This document shows positions 37,767 to 47,021 of a stretch of DNA of 64,000 bases, piece by piece (position 1 is the stretch's first letter; every line of letters starts with the position of its first letter). The translations under genes were made by a program, and so were the position numbers. This DNA comes from Bacillota bacterium (GTDB lineage: Bacteria > Bacillota > Clostridia > Oscillospirales > Oscillospiraceae). Location: NCBI GenBank assembly GCA_021768085.1, contig JAETOJ010000011.1:1-64000 (forward strand). Direction: 5' to 3'. A model generated the notes under the pieces. The model ran no database searches, had not been told where the DNA came from, and was given only the letters and a program-made list of their open reading frames with translations.

Positions 37767-38518
37767 CCAAGCGCATCATCCCCTGCCTGGACGTGCGGGA
37801 CGGCCGGGTGGTAAAAGGGGTCAACTTTGTGAACATCCGGGACGCCGGGGATCCGGTGGAGCTGGCCAGGTTCTACTCGGATCAGGGGGCGGACGAGATC
37901 GTGTTTCTGGACATCACCGCCACCAGCGACGCCCGGGACACCGTGGCCGACGTGGTGGAGCGCACCGCCGCCCAGGTGTTCGTCCCCCTGACGGTGGGGG
38001 GCGGCATCCGCACCCTGGACGATTTCCAGCGGCTGCTCCGGGCGGGGGCGGACAAGATCTCGGTGAACTCCGCTGCGGTGAAGGACGAGACGCTGATCTG
38101 CCGGGCGGCGGAGCGGTTCGGCTCCCAGTGCGTGGTGCTGGCCATCGACGCCCGCCGCCGCCCCGAGGGCTGGTATGAGGTGGTGACGGCGGGAGGGCGC
38201 ACCCCCACCGGCATCGACGCAATCGAGTGGGCCCGCCGGGGGCAGGCGCTGGGGGCGGGGGAGATTCTGCTCACCTCCATGGACGCGGACGGCACCAAGA
38301 CGGGCTTCGACCTGGACATGACGCGGGCGGTGACGCGGGCCGTGTCCATCCCGGTGATCGCCTCCGGGGGCTGCGGCAGCCTGGAGCACTTCGCCCAGGT
38401 GTTTGAGGAGACGGACTGCGACGCGGCGCTGGCGGCCTCCCTGTTCCACTTCGGGGAGCTGACGGTGCCCCAGGTGAAGGACTTTCTGCGGGGACGGAAT
38501 ATCCCGGTGCGGAGGTGA
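37760..38518 (+). CDS. hisF: imidazole glycerol phosphate synthase subunit HisF
   Basis: [77 protein letters not shown]. Confidence 0.98.
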   Translation: MLAKRIIPCLDVRDGRVVKGVNFVNIRDAGDPVELARFYSDQGADEIVFLDITATSDARDTVADVVERTAAQVFVPLTVGGGIRTLDDFQRLLRAGADKISVNSAAVKDETLICRAAERFGSQCVVLAIDARRRPEGWYEVVTAGGRTPTGIDAIEWARRGQALGAGEILLTSMDADGTKTGFDLDMTRAVTRAVSIPVIASGGCGSLEHFAQVFEETDCDAALAASLFHFGELTVPQVKDFLRGRNIPVRR

Positions 38519-38524
38519 GGAACC

Positions 38525-38692
38525 GTGATAGACGATCTGCTGGAGCTGGTGCTGGACATCGGCGGCGAGGTGGTGGAAGCCGTGGTAGAGAGCAGGGTGG
38601 AAAAACACAGGCGGACGAAGCAAGAACGGCCCTGTGCGAAGGAGAAGGAACCATGGGAGCGGAGGAAGGAAGCTCCGCCCTGGGAGGAGTAG
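38525..38692 (+). CDS. small acidic/basic hypothetical protein (55 aa) inside the his operon
   Basis: GTG start; [55 protein letters not shown]; preceded by GGAGGTGAGG SD and ending 3 nt before hisI; missing from the supplied ORF track (length under 60 aa). Confidence 0.65.
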   Translation: MIDDLLELVLDIGGEVVEAVVESRVEKHRRTKQERPCAKEKEPWERRKEAPPWEE

Positions 38693-38695
38693 GAA

Positions 38696-39016
38696 ATGTT
38701 TGATTTGGATCTGCTGTTTCAAAAATCGGAGCTGATCCCGGTGGTGATCCAGGACGTGGACAGCCGGAAAGTGCTGATGGTGGGCTTCACCAACCGGGAG
38801 GCAGTGGAGCTGACTCTGAAGACCAAAACGGCCTGGTTCTGGAGCCGGAGCCGGAACCAGCTGTGGAACAAGGGGGAGACCAGCGGGCACTTCCTCCACG
38901 TCCGGGAGGTCTACACCGACTGCGACACGGACACCCTGCTCTACCTCTGCGTCCCCGATGGGCCCACCTGCCACACGGGGGCGGAGAGTTGCTTTTTCAA
39001 TCAGATTGCGCTATAA
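38696..39016 (+). CDS. hisI: phosphoribosyl-AMP cyclohydrolase
   Basis: [57 protein letters not shown]. Confidence 0.97.
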   Translation: MFDLDLLFQKSELIPVVIQDVDSRKVLMVGFTNREAVELTLKTKTAWFWSRSRNQLWNKGETSGHFLHVREVYTDCDTDTLLYLCVPDGPTCHTGAESCFFNQIAL

Positions 39017-39042
39017 TAAGAATTGCGCGGGAGGGATATGCT

Positions 39043-39369
39043 ATGGACAGCACGCTGAAGACCCTGTACCAGGTGATTCTGGATCGGAAGGCCAACCCCC
39101 GGGAGGGTTCGTATACCTGCTATCTGTTCGACAAGGGGCTGGATAAGATCCTGAAAAAGGTGGGGGAGGAGTGCGCCGAGACCATCATCGCGGCCAAGAA
39201 CGATGTGCCCGCCGATACGGTGGGGGAGGCGTCGGATCTGATCTACCATCTGCTGGTGCTGCTGGCGGAAAAGGAGATCCCCCTGGACGACGTGCTGGCC
39301 GAGCTGGATCGCCGCGCGCAGAAAATCGGAAACCTGAAGCAGATGAAACAGGTGGATAAGGAGAGTTGA
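39043..39369 (+). CDS. hisE: phosphoribosyl-ATP diphosphatase
   Basis: TLYQVILDRKANPREGSYTCYLFDKGLDKILKKVGEECAETIIAAKN...EASDLIYHLLVLLAEK. Confidence 0.97.
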   Translation: MDSTLKTLYQVILDRKANPREGSYTCYLFDKGLDKILKKVGEECAETIIAAKNDVPADTVGEASDLIYHLLVLLAEKEIPLDDVLAELDRRAQKIGNLKQMKQVDKES

Positions 39370-39371
39370 CG

Positions 39372-40091
39372 ATGGAAGAACGCAATCTGAACCGCTACGA
39401 TTTCGACAGCGACTACGCCAAGGCGGAGCTGACGCTGAACCAGTACGTGGCCCGTACCTACGGATGGATGTTTGTGGGACTGATGATCACCTTTGTGCTG
39501 GCGGCGGCGCTGGCCTACACGGGGGCGGTGATCTCCCTGTTCTCCATCCCCTACCTGCCCATGGTTCTGCTGATCGCGGAGCTGGCGGTGGTGCTGATCC
39601 TGTCCGCCGGGATCCAGAAGCGGTCGGTGGGGGTGACGCGGGCGCTGTTCGCGCTGTATTCCGTGATCAACGGCATGGTGTTTTCCGTGTACTTCGTGCT
39701 GTACGATGTGGCCAACCTGATTTTTATCTTTGGGCTGACCGCCCTGTTTTTCGGGGCGTTCGCGCTGTACGGGCGGTTTGCCAAAGCCGACCTGTCCCGG
39801 CTGCGCCCGCTGCTCGTCGGCGGGCTGATCTTCCTGGTGATCGCGGGACTGCTGACCATGTTCATCAATTTCACCGCCCTGGAGCGGATTGTCTGCATGG
39901 TGGGCATCGTGGTGTTCCTGTGCTTCACCGCTTACGACAACCAGAAGATCAGGGCCAACTACGAGTATTTCTACGGCGACCAGGTGATGCTGCAAAAGGC
40001 GTCCATCTACTCCGCCCTCCAGCTGTACCTGGACTTCATCAACCTGTTTTTGTATCTGCTGCGGTTCCTGGGAAGGAACAGCCGCAGGTGA
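39372..40091 (+). CDS. Bax inhibitor-1/YccA family membrane protein
   Basis: Seven hydrophobic segments, ARTYGWMFVGLMITFVLAAALAY, YDNQKIRANYEYFYGDQ...SIYSALQLYLDFINLFLYLLRFLGRN. Confidence 0.92.
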   Translation: MEERNLNRYDFDSDYAKAELTLNQYVARTYGWMFVGLMITFVLAAALAYTGAVISLFSIPYLPMVLLIAELAVVLILSAGIQKRSVGVTRALFALYSVINGMVFSVYFVLYDVANLIFIFGLTALFFGAFALYGRFAKADLSRLRPLLVGGLIFLVIAGLLTMFINFTALERIVCMVGIVVFLCFTAYDNQKIRANYEYFYGDQVMLQKASIYSALQLYLDFINLFLYLLRFLGRNSRR

Positions 40092-40097
40092 GCGCAA

Positions 40098-40139
40098 AGA
40101 ACCCGGCTGCCTGTCCATGCAGGCGGCCGGGTTCTTTAC
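40098..40139 (+). terminator. intrinsic terminator after the his/BI-1 operon
   Basis: AAGAACCCGGC...CCTG-tccatg-CAGG...GCCGGGTTCTTT. Confidence 0.8.
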
Positions 40140-40145
40140 AAAATA

Positions 40146-40166
40146 AAAACGTCCCCAAGGGGACGA
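40146..40166 (-). terminator. intrinsic terminator of microprotein unit
   Basis: Minus strand CGTCCCCTTGGGGACGTTTTTATTTT. Confidence 0.75.
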
Positions 40167-40200
40167 GTCATCTTTGCCTGTAAAGTTTCCGCAATCAGCT

Positions 40201-40281
40201 TCAGCGCTCGCTGGGAACGGTAATCTCTCCGGCGAAGATCAACTCGTCGATATCAACGGGAACAGCACAGATGACCTTCAT
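40201..40281 (-). CDS. putative 26-aa microprotein
   Basis: MKVICAVPVDIDELIFAGEITVPSER*; SD AAAGGAGG 8 nt before ATG; own promoter and terminator flank it. Confidence 0.55.
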   Translation of the reverse strand: MKVICAVPVDIDELIFAGEITVPSER

Positions 40282-40313
40282 CGCCATCGCCTCCTTTCAA
40301 ACTGGTGTGACAT

Positions 40314-40342
40314 AGTATAACAGTTTTCGGCTGGATTGTAAA
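40314..40342 (-). promoter_or_regulatory. sigma-A-type promoter for microprotein unit
   Basis: Minus strand TTTACA (40342-40337) - 17 nt - TATACT (40319-40314). Confidence 0.75.
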
Positions 40343-40451
40343 GGGTTTTTTGTAAGTTTTATGTATTTGTACGATATTAACAAAACTGTATAAATATGGA
40401 GTTTCCGGCCGGAGCCGCCGCTTCCCCCGTATCCGTATCCGGGAATAGGGT

Positions 40452-40480
40452 TTGACAAAGGGGGCGGAGTATGGTATGAT
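40452..40480 (+). promoter_or_regulatory. sigma-A-type promoter for T-box/tyrS
   Basis: TTGACA - 17 nt - TATGAT. Confidence 0.85.
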
Positions 40481-40484
40481 GCTG

Positions 40485-40752
40485 GCAGCGCGAGGATGAG
40501 GATCAGTACCCATGGGCCTCCTGCCCAGAGAGCCCCCGGCTTGGTGGAAGGGGGAGAGGAGCCCTTGGCGAATACCCCTCGGAGCGGCCGCCTGAACGGG
40601 ACGATCCCCAGTAGGGCCGGACGGGTGCGCCCGGTACAGCGCCGGGGTTCTGCTGGGAACCCCTTGAGGCCGCTTTTGTGAGAAAGCGGCAACACAGAGG
40701 TGGTACCGCGAGCTTTCGCCCTCTGTCCCTAAGGGACAGGGGGTTTTCTGTT
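40485..40752 (+). ncRNA. T-box leader (tyrosyl) upstream of tyrS
   Basis: Long structured leader; canonical T-box AGAGGTGGTACCGCGAG at about 40696-40712 followed by terminator CCCTCTGTCCCT-AA-GGGACAGGGGGTTTTCT; possible TAC specifier in GATCAGTACCC. Confidence 0.92.
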
Positions 40753-40779
40753 CCAAAAACTGAAAAAGGAGAAAGAAGC

Positions 40780-42012
40780 ATGACAATTTACGACGAACTC
40801 GTGGCCCGGGGCCTGGTGGCCCAGGTCACCAGCGAGGACGAGGTCAAAAACCTCATCAACAACGGCAAGGCCACCTTCTATATCGGCTACGACTGCACGG
40901 CGGACAGCCTGACGGCGGGGCACTTTGTCACCCTCACCCTGATGAAGCGGCTCCAGCAGGCGGGCAACAAGCCCATCGCCCTCATCGGCGGCGGCACCAC
41001 CACCATCGGCGACCCCTCCGGCCGCACCGATATGCGGAAAATGCTCTCCCGGGAGGACATCAACCACAACGCCCAGTGCTTTAAGCACCAGATGGAGCGG
41101 TTCATCGACTTCGGAGAGGGCCCCGGCCAGGCCATGATGCTCAACAACGCCGACTGGCTGTTGGATCTCAACTACGTGGAGCTGCTGCGGGAGGTGGGGG
41201 CCTGCTTCTCGGTGAACAATATGCTCCGGGCGGACTGCTACAAGCAGCGCATGGAGAAGGGCCTGTCCTTCCTGGAGTTCAACTATATGATCATGCAGTC
41301 CTACGACTTCTACCATATGTTCCAGACCGTGGGCTGCAACCTCCAGTGCGGCGGCAACGATCAGTGGAGCAATATGCTGGGCGGCACGGAGCTCATCCGC
41401 CGCAAGCTGGGCAAGGACTCCCACTGCATGACTATCAACCTGCTCACCGACTCCCAGGGGAACAAGATGGGCAAGACCGCGGGCAACGCCGTGTGGCTGG
41501 ATCCCAACAAGACCAGCCCTTACGACTTCTACCAGTACTGGCGTAACGTGGGGGACGCGGACGTGATGAAGTGCGTCCGCTGGCTCACCTTCCTGCCCCT
41601 GGAGCAGATCGACGAGATGGATCACTGGAAGGACGCCCAGCTCAACCAGGCCAAGGAGATCTTGGCCTGGGAGCTGACCAATATGGTGCACGGCAAGGAG
41701 GAGGCGGACAAGGCTCAGGCCGCCGCCCGGGCGCTGTTCTCCGGCGGCGGGGACGCGGGGGAGATGCCGTCCACCCAGCTGACGGACGCCGATTTCACCG
41801 ACGGCTCCATTGGCGCGCTGACCCTGCTGGTGAAGTGCGGGCTGGCGGCATCCAACGGCGAGGCCCGGCGGCTCATTCAGCAGGGGGGCGTGGCCGTGGC
41901 GGACGAGAAGGTGTCCGACCCGGCGGCCCAGTTCCCCAGAGAGAAGTTCGCCGGGGAGGGCGTTATCCTCAAGAAGGGCAAGAAGGTATTTCATCGGGCT
42001 GTTTTGGCTTGA
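40780..42012 (+). CDS. tyrS: tyrosine--tRNA ligase
   Basis: FYIGYDCTADSLTAGHFVTLTLMKRLQ, IALIGGGTTTIGDPSGRTDMRKML, QCGGNDQWSNMLGG, GNKMGKTAGNAVWL; C-terminal S4 domain. Confidence 0.98.
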   Translation: MTIYDELVARGLVAQVTSEDEVKNLINNGKATFYIGYDCTADSLTAGHFVTLTLMKRLQQAGNKPIALIGGGTTTIGDPSGRTDMRKMLSREDINHNAQCFKHQMERFIDFGEGPGQAMMLNNADWLLDLNYVELLREVGACFSVNNMLRADCYKQRMEKGLSFLEFNYMIMQSYDFYHMFQTVGCNLQCGGNDQWSNMLGGTELIRRKLGKDSHCMTINLLTDSQGNKMGKTAGNAVWLDPNKTSPYDFYQYWRNVGDADVMKCVRWLTFLPLEQIDEMDHWKDAQLNQAKEILAWELTNMVHGKEEADKAQAAARALFSGGGDAGEMPSTQLTDADFTDGSIGALTLLVKCGLAASNGEARRLIQQGGVAVADEKVSDPAAQFPREKFAGEGVILKKGKKVFHRAVLA

Positions 42013-42023
42013 TTGGTGTGAAA

Positions 42024-42061
42024 AAAGAGTGGGGATCGCATTTGCGGTTCCCACTCTTTTA
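42024..42061 (+). terminator. terminator between convergent tyrS and tautomerase genes
   Basis: AAAAAGAGTGGG-gatcgcatttgcggtt-CCCACTCTTTTA. Confidence 0.8.
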
Positions 42062-42065
42062 TCGT

Positions 42066-42281
42066 TCAATGTGTTTTGTGGCTTTGAATGTATTCCGATT
42101 TTACCTTGTCGATGGTTTTGCCACCGATTCCAAAGTTTAAATCGGGCAGCTCCTTGATAGTGACGGTAAAAAACTCCTGGGGCACGCGCATGACACTGGA
42201 GGCCGTTTCTGTCAGGCGCTGGATCAGCTCCACCTTCTGTTCGTCCGACAGTGCGCCGCTCTCTACTGAGATGTAGGGCAT
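42066..42281 (-). CDS. 4-oxalocrotonate tautomerase family protein
   Basis: MPYISVESGALSDEQKVELIQRLTETASSVMRVPQEFFTVTIKELPDLNFGIGGKTID; Pro after initiator Met. Confidence 0.9.
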   Translation of the reverse strand: MPYISVESGALSDEQKVELIQRLTETASSVMRVPQEFFTVTIKELPDLNFGIGGKTIDKVKSEYIQSHKTH

Positions 42282-42295
42282 TTTCTCCGCTCCTT

Positions 42296-43054
42296 TCAGT
42301 TGGCGATCAGGTGGGACATATCATACAGCCCCGGCCTGTCCACCCCGGCCAGGAACTTGGCCGCCTTCACCGCCCCCACGGCGAACACCTCCCGGCTGGC
42401 GGCGTGGTGGCGGAACTCGATGACCTCGTCCCGTCCGGCAAATACCACCGTATGCTCCCCCACGATGGTGCCCCCCCGGAGGGAGGAGATCCCGATCTCC
42501 CGCCCATCCCGGGGCCTGCGGACGCTGTGGCGGTCATAGACGTACTGCGCCTCATAGGGCAGAGCCTGCGCCGCCGCGTCCGCCAGCATCAGGGCGGTGC
42601 CGCTGGGGGCGTCCAGCTTCCGGCGGTGGTGGCGCTCCTCGATCTCCACGTCGAAGTCCTCCCCCAACAGGGCCGCGGCCCGGCGCACCAGATCCACCAG
42701 CACGTTGACGCCGATGGACATATTGGCGGAACGGAACAGGGGGATCTCCCGGGCCGCCGCTTCAATCCGGGCCAGCTGCTCCTCCGAATAGCCGGTGGTG
42801 GCCAGCACCGCGGGCAGCCGGCGGGCGGCGCAGAACTCCAGCAGCCCCTCCAGGGCGGCGGGGTGGGAGAAGTCGATGAGCACGTCCCCCTCCAGGTTGC
42901 AGGCGGCGGGGGAGGGGAACACGGGGAAGCCCTCCATGGGCTGGGCCAGCAGGTCGATGCCGGCGGCTATCTCCACGTCCGGGTCGCTGGCGCAGATGTC
43001 CGCCACCGCCAGGCCCATGTGGCCACAGCAGCCGGAAAGGATGATCTTTTGCAT
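42296..43054 (-). CDS. dapB: 4-hydroxy-tetrahydrodipicolinate reductase
   Basis: IILSGCCGHMGLAVAD, IDFSHPAALEGLLEF, TTGYSEEQ, DVEIEERHHRRKLDAPSGTALMLADA. Confidence 0.97.
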   Translation of the reverse strand: MQKIILSGCCGHMGLAVADICASDPDVEIAAGIDLLAQPMEGFPVFPSPAACNLEGDVLIDFSHPAALEGLLEFCAARRLPAVLATTGYSEEQLARIEAAAREIPLFRSANMSIGVNVLVDLVRRAAALLGEDFDVEIEERHHRRKLDAPSGTALMLADAAAQALPYEAQYVYDRHSVRRPRDGREIGISSLRGGTIVGEHTVVFAGRDEVIEFRHHAASREVFAVGAVKAAKFLAGVDRPGLYDMSHLIAN

Positions 43055-43106
43055 AAGAGCAGCTCCTTTTGCCGCCCTGCCATCCCCTGGGACGGCGGGG
43101 CGGAGG

Positions 43107-43997
43107 TTACTTCAGCAGTCCCGCCCGCTCCATGGCGCGGCGGAGGACGTCCAGGTTCTTGTCCGAGATGTCGCACAGGGGCAGGCGCAGAGAGCCCGCG
43201 TCCATGCCCAGCAGGTTCATGGCGGCCTTGATGGGGATGGGGTTCACCTCGGTGAACAAAGCGTCGATGAGATCCATGTACTGGATTTGCAGCTTGGAGG
43301 CGGCGGCGAAGTCGTTGTCCAGGCACAGGTGGCTCATCTTTACCATGACCTCGGGGATGATGTTGGAGGCCACCGAGATCACGCCCCTGGCGCCCAAGGC
43401 CATCATGGGCACCACCTGATCGTCGTTGCCCGACCAGATGTAGAAGTCGTCCCCGCACAGGAACCGGGTGTGGGCCAGCAGGGAGAAGTTGCCGCTGGCC
43501 TCCTTCACGCCGTTGATCTTGGGGTTCCGGGACAGCACCTGGTACGTCTCGGCGGTGAAGGACACGCCGGTGCGTCCGGGCACGTTGTAGAGGATGATGG
43601 GCAGATCCACCCGGTCGGCGATGTACTCATAGTGCTTGATGAGGCCGGTCTGGCTGGCCTTGTTATAGTAGGGGGTGACATGGAGCAGGGCGTCCGCCCC
43701 GGAGTCCTGGGCGTGCTGGGACAGGTAGACGGCGGCGGAGGTGTCATTGCTCCCCGCCCCGGCGATGACCTTCACCCTGTGGTTCACCCGCTTCACGCAG
43801 AACTCCACGGCGGCGATGTGCTCCCGGAGGGACATGGTGGCGGACTCGCCGGTGGTGCCGCATACGCACACCGCGTCCACCCCCGCCTCGATCTGCTGGT
43901 CGATGAGGCGGCCGAAGGCATCGTAGTTGATGATGTTGTTCTGATCAAAGGGGGTGATCAGGGCGGGGCAGGAGCCGGTAAAGACAGGAGTTCTCAT
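43107..43997 (-). CDS. dapA: 4-hydroxy-tetrahydrodipicolinate synthase
   Basis: GSCPALITPFDQ, VCGTTGESATMSLREH, HVTPYYNKASQTGLIKHYE, LYNVPGRTGVSF, GVKEASGN. Confidence 0.98.
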   Translation of the reverse strand: MRTPVFTGSCPALITPFDQNNIINYDAFGRLIDQQIEAGVDAVCVCGTTGESATMSLREHIAAVEFCVKRVNHRVKVIAGAGSNDTSAAVYLSQHAQDSGADALLHVTPYYNKASQTGLIKHYEYIADRVDLPIILYNVPGRTGVSFTAETYQVLSRNPKINGVKEASGNFSLLAHTRFLCGDDFYIWSGNDDQVVPMMALGARGVISVASNIIPEVMVKMSHLCLDNDFAAASKLQIQYMDLIDALFTEVNPIPIKAAMNLLGMDAGSLRLPLCDISDKNLDVLRRAMERAGLLK

Positions 43998-45088
43998 AAA
44001 TCAGCATCCTTTCCAATATATCCCTCGGCGCACAGCAGCTCGGCCAGCTCCACGCCGCCGCCCGCCGCGCCCCGCAGGGTGTTGTGGGACAGGGAGACAA
44101 ACTTGTAATCGTACTGGGTGTCCGGGCGCAGGCGGCCGATGGACACCGCCATGCCCCCCTCCAGATCCCGATCCAGGCGGGCCTGGGGCCGATCCGGCTC
44201 CTCAAAGTAGTGGAGGAACTGCTTGGGGGCGGAGGGCAGCGCCAGCTCCTGGGCGCGGCCCTTGAAGCCGGCCCACGCCTCCTTCATCTGCTCCATGGTG
44301 GGCTTGTTTCGGAAGGTGACGAAGGCGGCGGCGGTGTGGCCGTTGGACACGGGCACCCGCAGGCACTGGGCGGTGATAGAGACGCCCTCCGCGTTGACAA
44401 TGACGCCGTTTTCCACGTGCCCCCACACCTTCAGCGGCTCCTGCTCACTCTTTTCCTCCTCGCCGCCGATGTAGGGGATCAGGTTATCCACCATCTCGGG
44501 CCAGGTCTCAAAGGTCTTGCCCGCGCCGGAGATGGCCTGGTAGGTGCACACCAGCACCTTCTCCACCCCGAACTGGCGCAGGGGGGACAGGGCGGGGACA
44601 TAGCTCTGGATGGAGCAGTTGGACTTGACGGCGATGAAGCCCCGCTTGGTGCCCAGACGCTGGCGCTGGGCCTTGATCACCTCGATGTGCTCCGGGTTCA
44701 CCTCGGGAATGACCATGGGCACGTCGGGCGTCCAGCGGTGGGCGGAGTTGTTGGACACCACCGGGCACTCCCGGCGGGCGTACGCTTCCTCCAGGGCGCG
44801 GATCTCGTCCTTCTTCATGTCTACGGCGGAGAATACGAAGTCCACCATGCCGCAGATCTGCTCCACATCGTCTTGGGCGGAGAGCAGGATCAAGTCCTTG
44901 GCCTCCTCCGGGATGGGGGTATCCATGGCCCAGCGGCCCGCCACCGCGTCCTCATACCGCTTGCCCGCGGAGCGGGGACTGGCGGCCACCACAGTGAGCT
45001 GGAACCAGGGGTGGTTTTCCAGAAGGGTGACGAAACGCTGGCCCACCATGCCGGTGGCGCCGATGACGCCCACTTTATACTTTTCCAT
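43994..45088 (-). CDS. asd: aspartate-semialdehyde dehydrogenase
   Basis: YKVGVIGATGMVGQRFVTLLENHPWF, VVSNNSAHRW, VKSNCSIQSYVPAL, QAISGAGK, VPVSNGHTAA. Confidence 0.97.
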   Translation of the reverse strand: MEKYKVGVIGATGMVGQRFVTLLENHPWFQLTVVAASPRSAGKRYEDAVAGRWAMDTPIPEEAKDLILLSAQDDVEQICGMVDFVFSAVDMKKDEIRALEEAYARRECPVVSNNSAHRWTPDVPMVIPEVNPEHIEVIKAQRQRLGTKRGFIAVKSNCSIQSYVPALSPLRQFGVEKVLVCTYQAISGAGKTFETWPEMVDNLIPYIGGEEEKSEQEPLKVWGHVENGVIVNAEGVSITAQCLRVPVSNGHTAAAFVTFRNKPTMEQMKEAWAGFKGRAQELALPSAPKQFLHYFEEPDRPQARLDRDLEGGMAVSIGRLRPDTQYDYKFVSLSHNTLRGAAGGGVELAELLCAEGYIGKDADL

Positions 45089-45129
45089 GACACTTGACCT
45101 CCTCGCGCCCGCCGGGGGCAATTTGGGGC

Positions 45130-45158
45130 TTGCGGCCTGACGGCGGATACGCTATAAT
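45130..45158 (+). promoter_or_regulatory. sigma-A-type promoter upstream of the spoIID-like gene
   Basis: TTGCGG - 17 nt - TATAAT, about 120 nt before the ATG. Confidence 0.6.
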
Positions 45159-45232
45159 AAAAATACTGTCGAAATTTGGGATGCCGGGATGAACCCGTGT
45201 ATTACCTATCAATATAACATTAACACGCTAAA

Positions 45233-45247
45233 GTGTCAATTTGACAC
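45233..45247. promoter_or_regulatory. palindrome in leader of spoIID-like gene, possible operator
   Basis: GTGTCAA-t-TTGACAC perfect 7+1+7 palindrome between promoter and SD. Confidence 0.4.
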
Positions 45248-45278
45248 CGCCGCCCGAAGTGGAGAAATGGAGAAGCCC

Positions 45279-47021
45279 ATGAAGCGAAAATTCGTGCAAA
45301 TTGCAGCCCTGTGCCTGTGTGCCGTCCTGCTGTCTCTGTGCGCCGGGGGGCAGCGGGCCGCCGCCGCCCCCGCCGGGAGCTCTGACCGGATCATCCGGGT
45401 GGGGCTCCACTTTGGCACCGGGGCCATGGAGGGGCTGAACTTCGACAACACCACTGGCAACGGCTACCGGTTTGGTTATTACGACGGGGCAAACCAGTTT
45501 GTCCCCCTGGGTTCCACTGGGCAGAAGGCTATCTCCGTCGTCAAGACTATGAACGTCTACTATGGCACCTTCAGCGGCTATACCAGCTATCACTCCGCCC
45601 TCACTACCGCCAACGTGGCGGTGGGGGAGTACCACCTCCAGCTTCCCGGCAGCTACTCCTCCTTCGCAGAGGCCCAGGCGGCGGCGTCCGCCTATGCGGG
45701 TGGCTTCCCGGCGTACATCGGTGGGGTGTTTTATGCCCGTGTGGGCAACTACACCGCCCGAGGGGGAGCGGAGACCGCCCAGGCCGCGCTGGCGGCCCAG
45801 GGGGTGGAGACCACTATCAGGGGCACCTCGGAGTACGGCATCAGCGTGGTGGCCACCGGCACCAACAACATCTTATTCCAGTTCGACGACCTGGGCCAGG
45901 GCACCGGTATGGGTATGGAGCCCAACGCCGAGGGGCCGGGGGAGTACGTCACCCTCAGCAAGGGCTGCACCTATGTGGGCGGCTTCCGATTTGAGCGGGT
46001 GAACGGAGGCAGCCTCACGGTGGTGAACATTCTGGGCTTTGAGGACTATATCAAGGGCGTAGTGCCCCACGAGATGTCCAACAGCTGGCCCATCGAGGCG
46101 TTGAAGGCCCAGGCGGTGGCCGCCCGGAGCTACGCGCTGTCCCTGGGCAGCAAGCACAGCAATTACCATTTCGACATCTGCGCCGAAACCCACTGTCAGG
46201 CCTACTCCGGCCGGACCCGGGCGGGGAGCAACTCCGACGCCGCCGTGGAGCAGACCGTGGGGCAGGTGGCCATCTGGAACGGAAAGATCGCCCAGACTTC
46301 CTACTACTCCAGCAACGGCGGGGCCAGCGAGAGCTCCTCCACCGTCTGGGGCAGCAATCAGGCTAATTACCCCTATCTGGTGGGCAAGGTGGATCCCTAT
46401 GAGGCGGCGTCCGGGGTAAAGAACGACTACACCAAGACGGTGGATTCGGCCGCATTGGCCTCCAAGCTGAAGGCCAAGGGCTGCGACGTGGGGGACGGCG
46501 TCGCCTCCATCGCCGTCACCTCGCTGACGGATTCGGGCAACCCCAAGCTGGTGACCTTCACCGGCAGCAACGGGAAGAAGTTCTCCCTGAACTCTCGGGA
46601 GGTGGTGGGGATGCTGGCCCTGTCTTCCTACCGCTACGGCTTTGAGACGGCGGCGGCCCCGGAGCCCTCCAACCCCGAGCTGAGCGTCAACGGGAAGCCG
46701 GTGGACAGCCTTTCCGGGCTGTACGCTGTGGACGGGTCGGGGAACATCGTCCCGGTGGGCGAAAACGCTTACGTGATCACCGGCAGCGGCGCCACCCAAC
46801 CCATCGGGCAAGGCTCCGGTGGCGGCTCAAATGGTTCCGGCGGGCTGGGCGCCCTCAGCAGCACCACGGGGAACAACGGCGTATTCACCTTCATCGGCAA
46901 GGGCTGGGGCCACAACGTAGGCATGAGCCAGTGGGGGGCTTACGCCATGGCCCAACAGGGGTATACTTACCTCAACATCTTACAGTTCTACTATACTGGC
47001 ATTACGGTGGGATATATGTGA
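45279..47021 (+). CDS. SpoIID/LytB domain-containing secreted protein
   Basis: Signal peptide [99 protein letters not shown]. Confidence 0.94.
   Translation: MKRKFVQIAALCLCAVLLSLCAGGQRAAAAPAGSSDRIIRVGLHFGTGAMEGLNFDNTTGNGYRFGYYDGANQFVPLGSTGQKAISVVKTMNVYYGTFSGYTSYHSALTTANVAVGEYHLQLPGSYSSFAEAQAAASAYAGGFPAYIGGVFYARVGNYTARGGAETAQAALAAQGVETTIRGTSEYGISVVATGTNNILFQFDDLGQGTGMGMEPNAEGPGEYVTLSKGCTYVGGFRFERVNGGSLTVVNILGFEDYIKGVVPHEMSNSWPIEALKAQAVAARSYALSLGSKHSNYHFDICAETHCQAYSGRTRAGSNSDAAVEQTVGQVAIWNGKIAQTSYYSSNGGASESSSTVWGSNQANYPYLVGKVDPYEAASGVKNDYTKTVDSAALASKLKAKGCDVGDGVASIAVTSLTDSGNPKLVTFTGSNGKKFSLNSREVVGMLALSSYRYGFETAAAPEPSNPELSVNGKPVDSLSGLYAVDGSGNIVPVGENAYVITGSGATQPIGQGSGGGSNGSGGLGALSSTTGNNGVFTFIGKGWGHNVGMSQWGAYAMAQQGYTYLNILQFYYTGITVGYM

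Noticed and set aside
45089-45188. Possible lysine riboswitch upstream of asd
   Set aside because: Only about 100 nt separate asd from the divergent spoIID-like promoter and no lysine-riboswitch motifs are recognisable.
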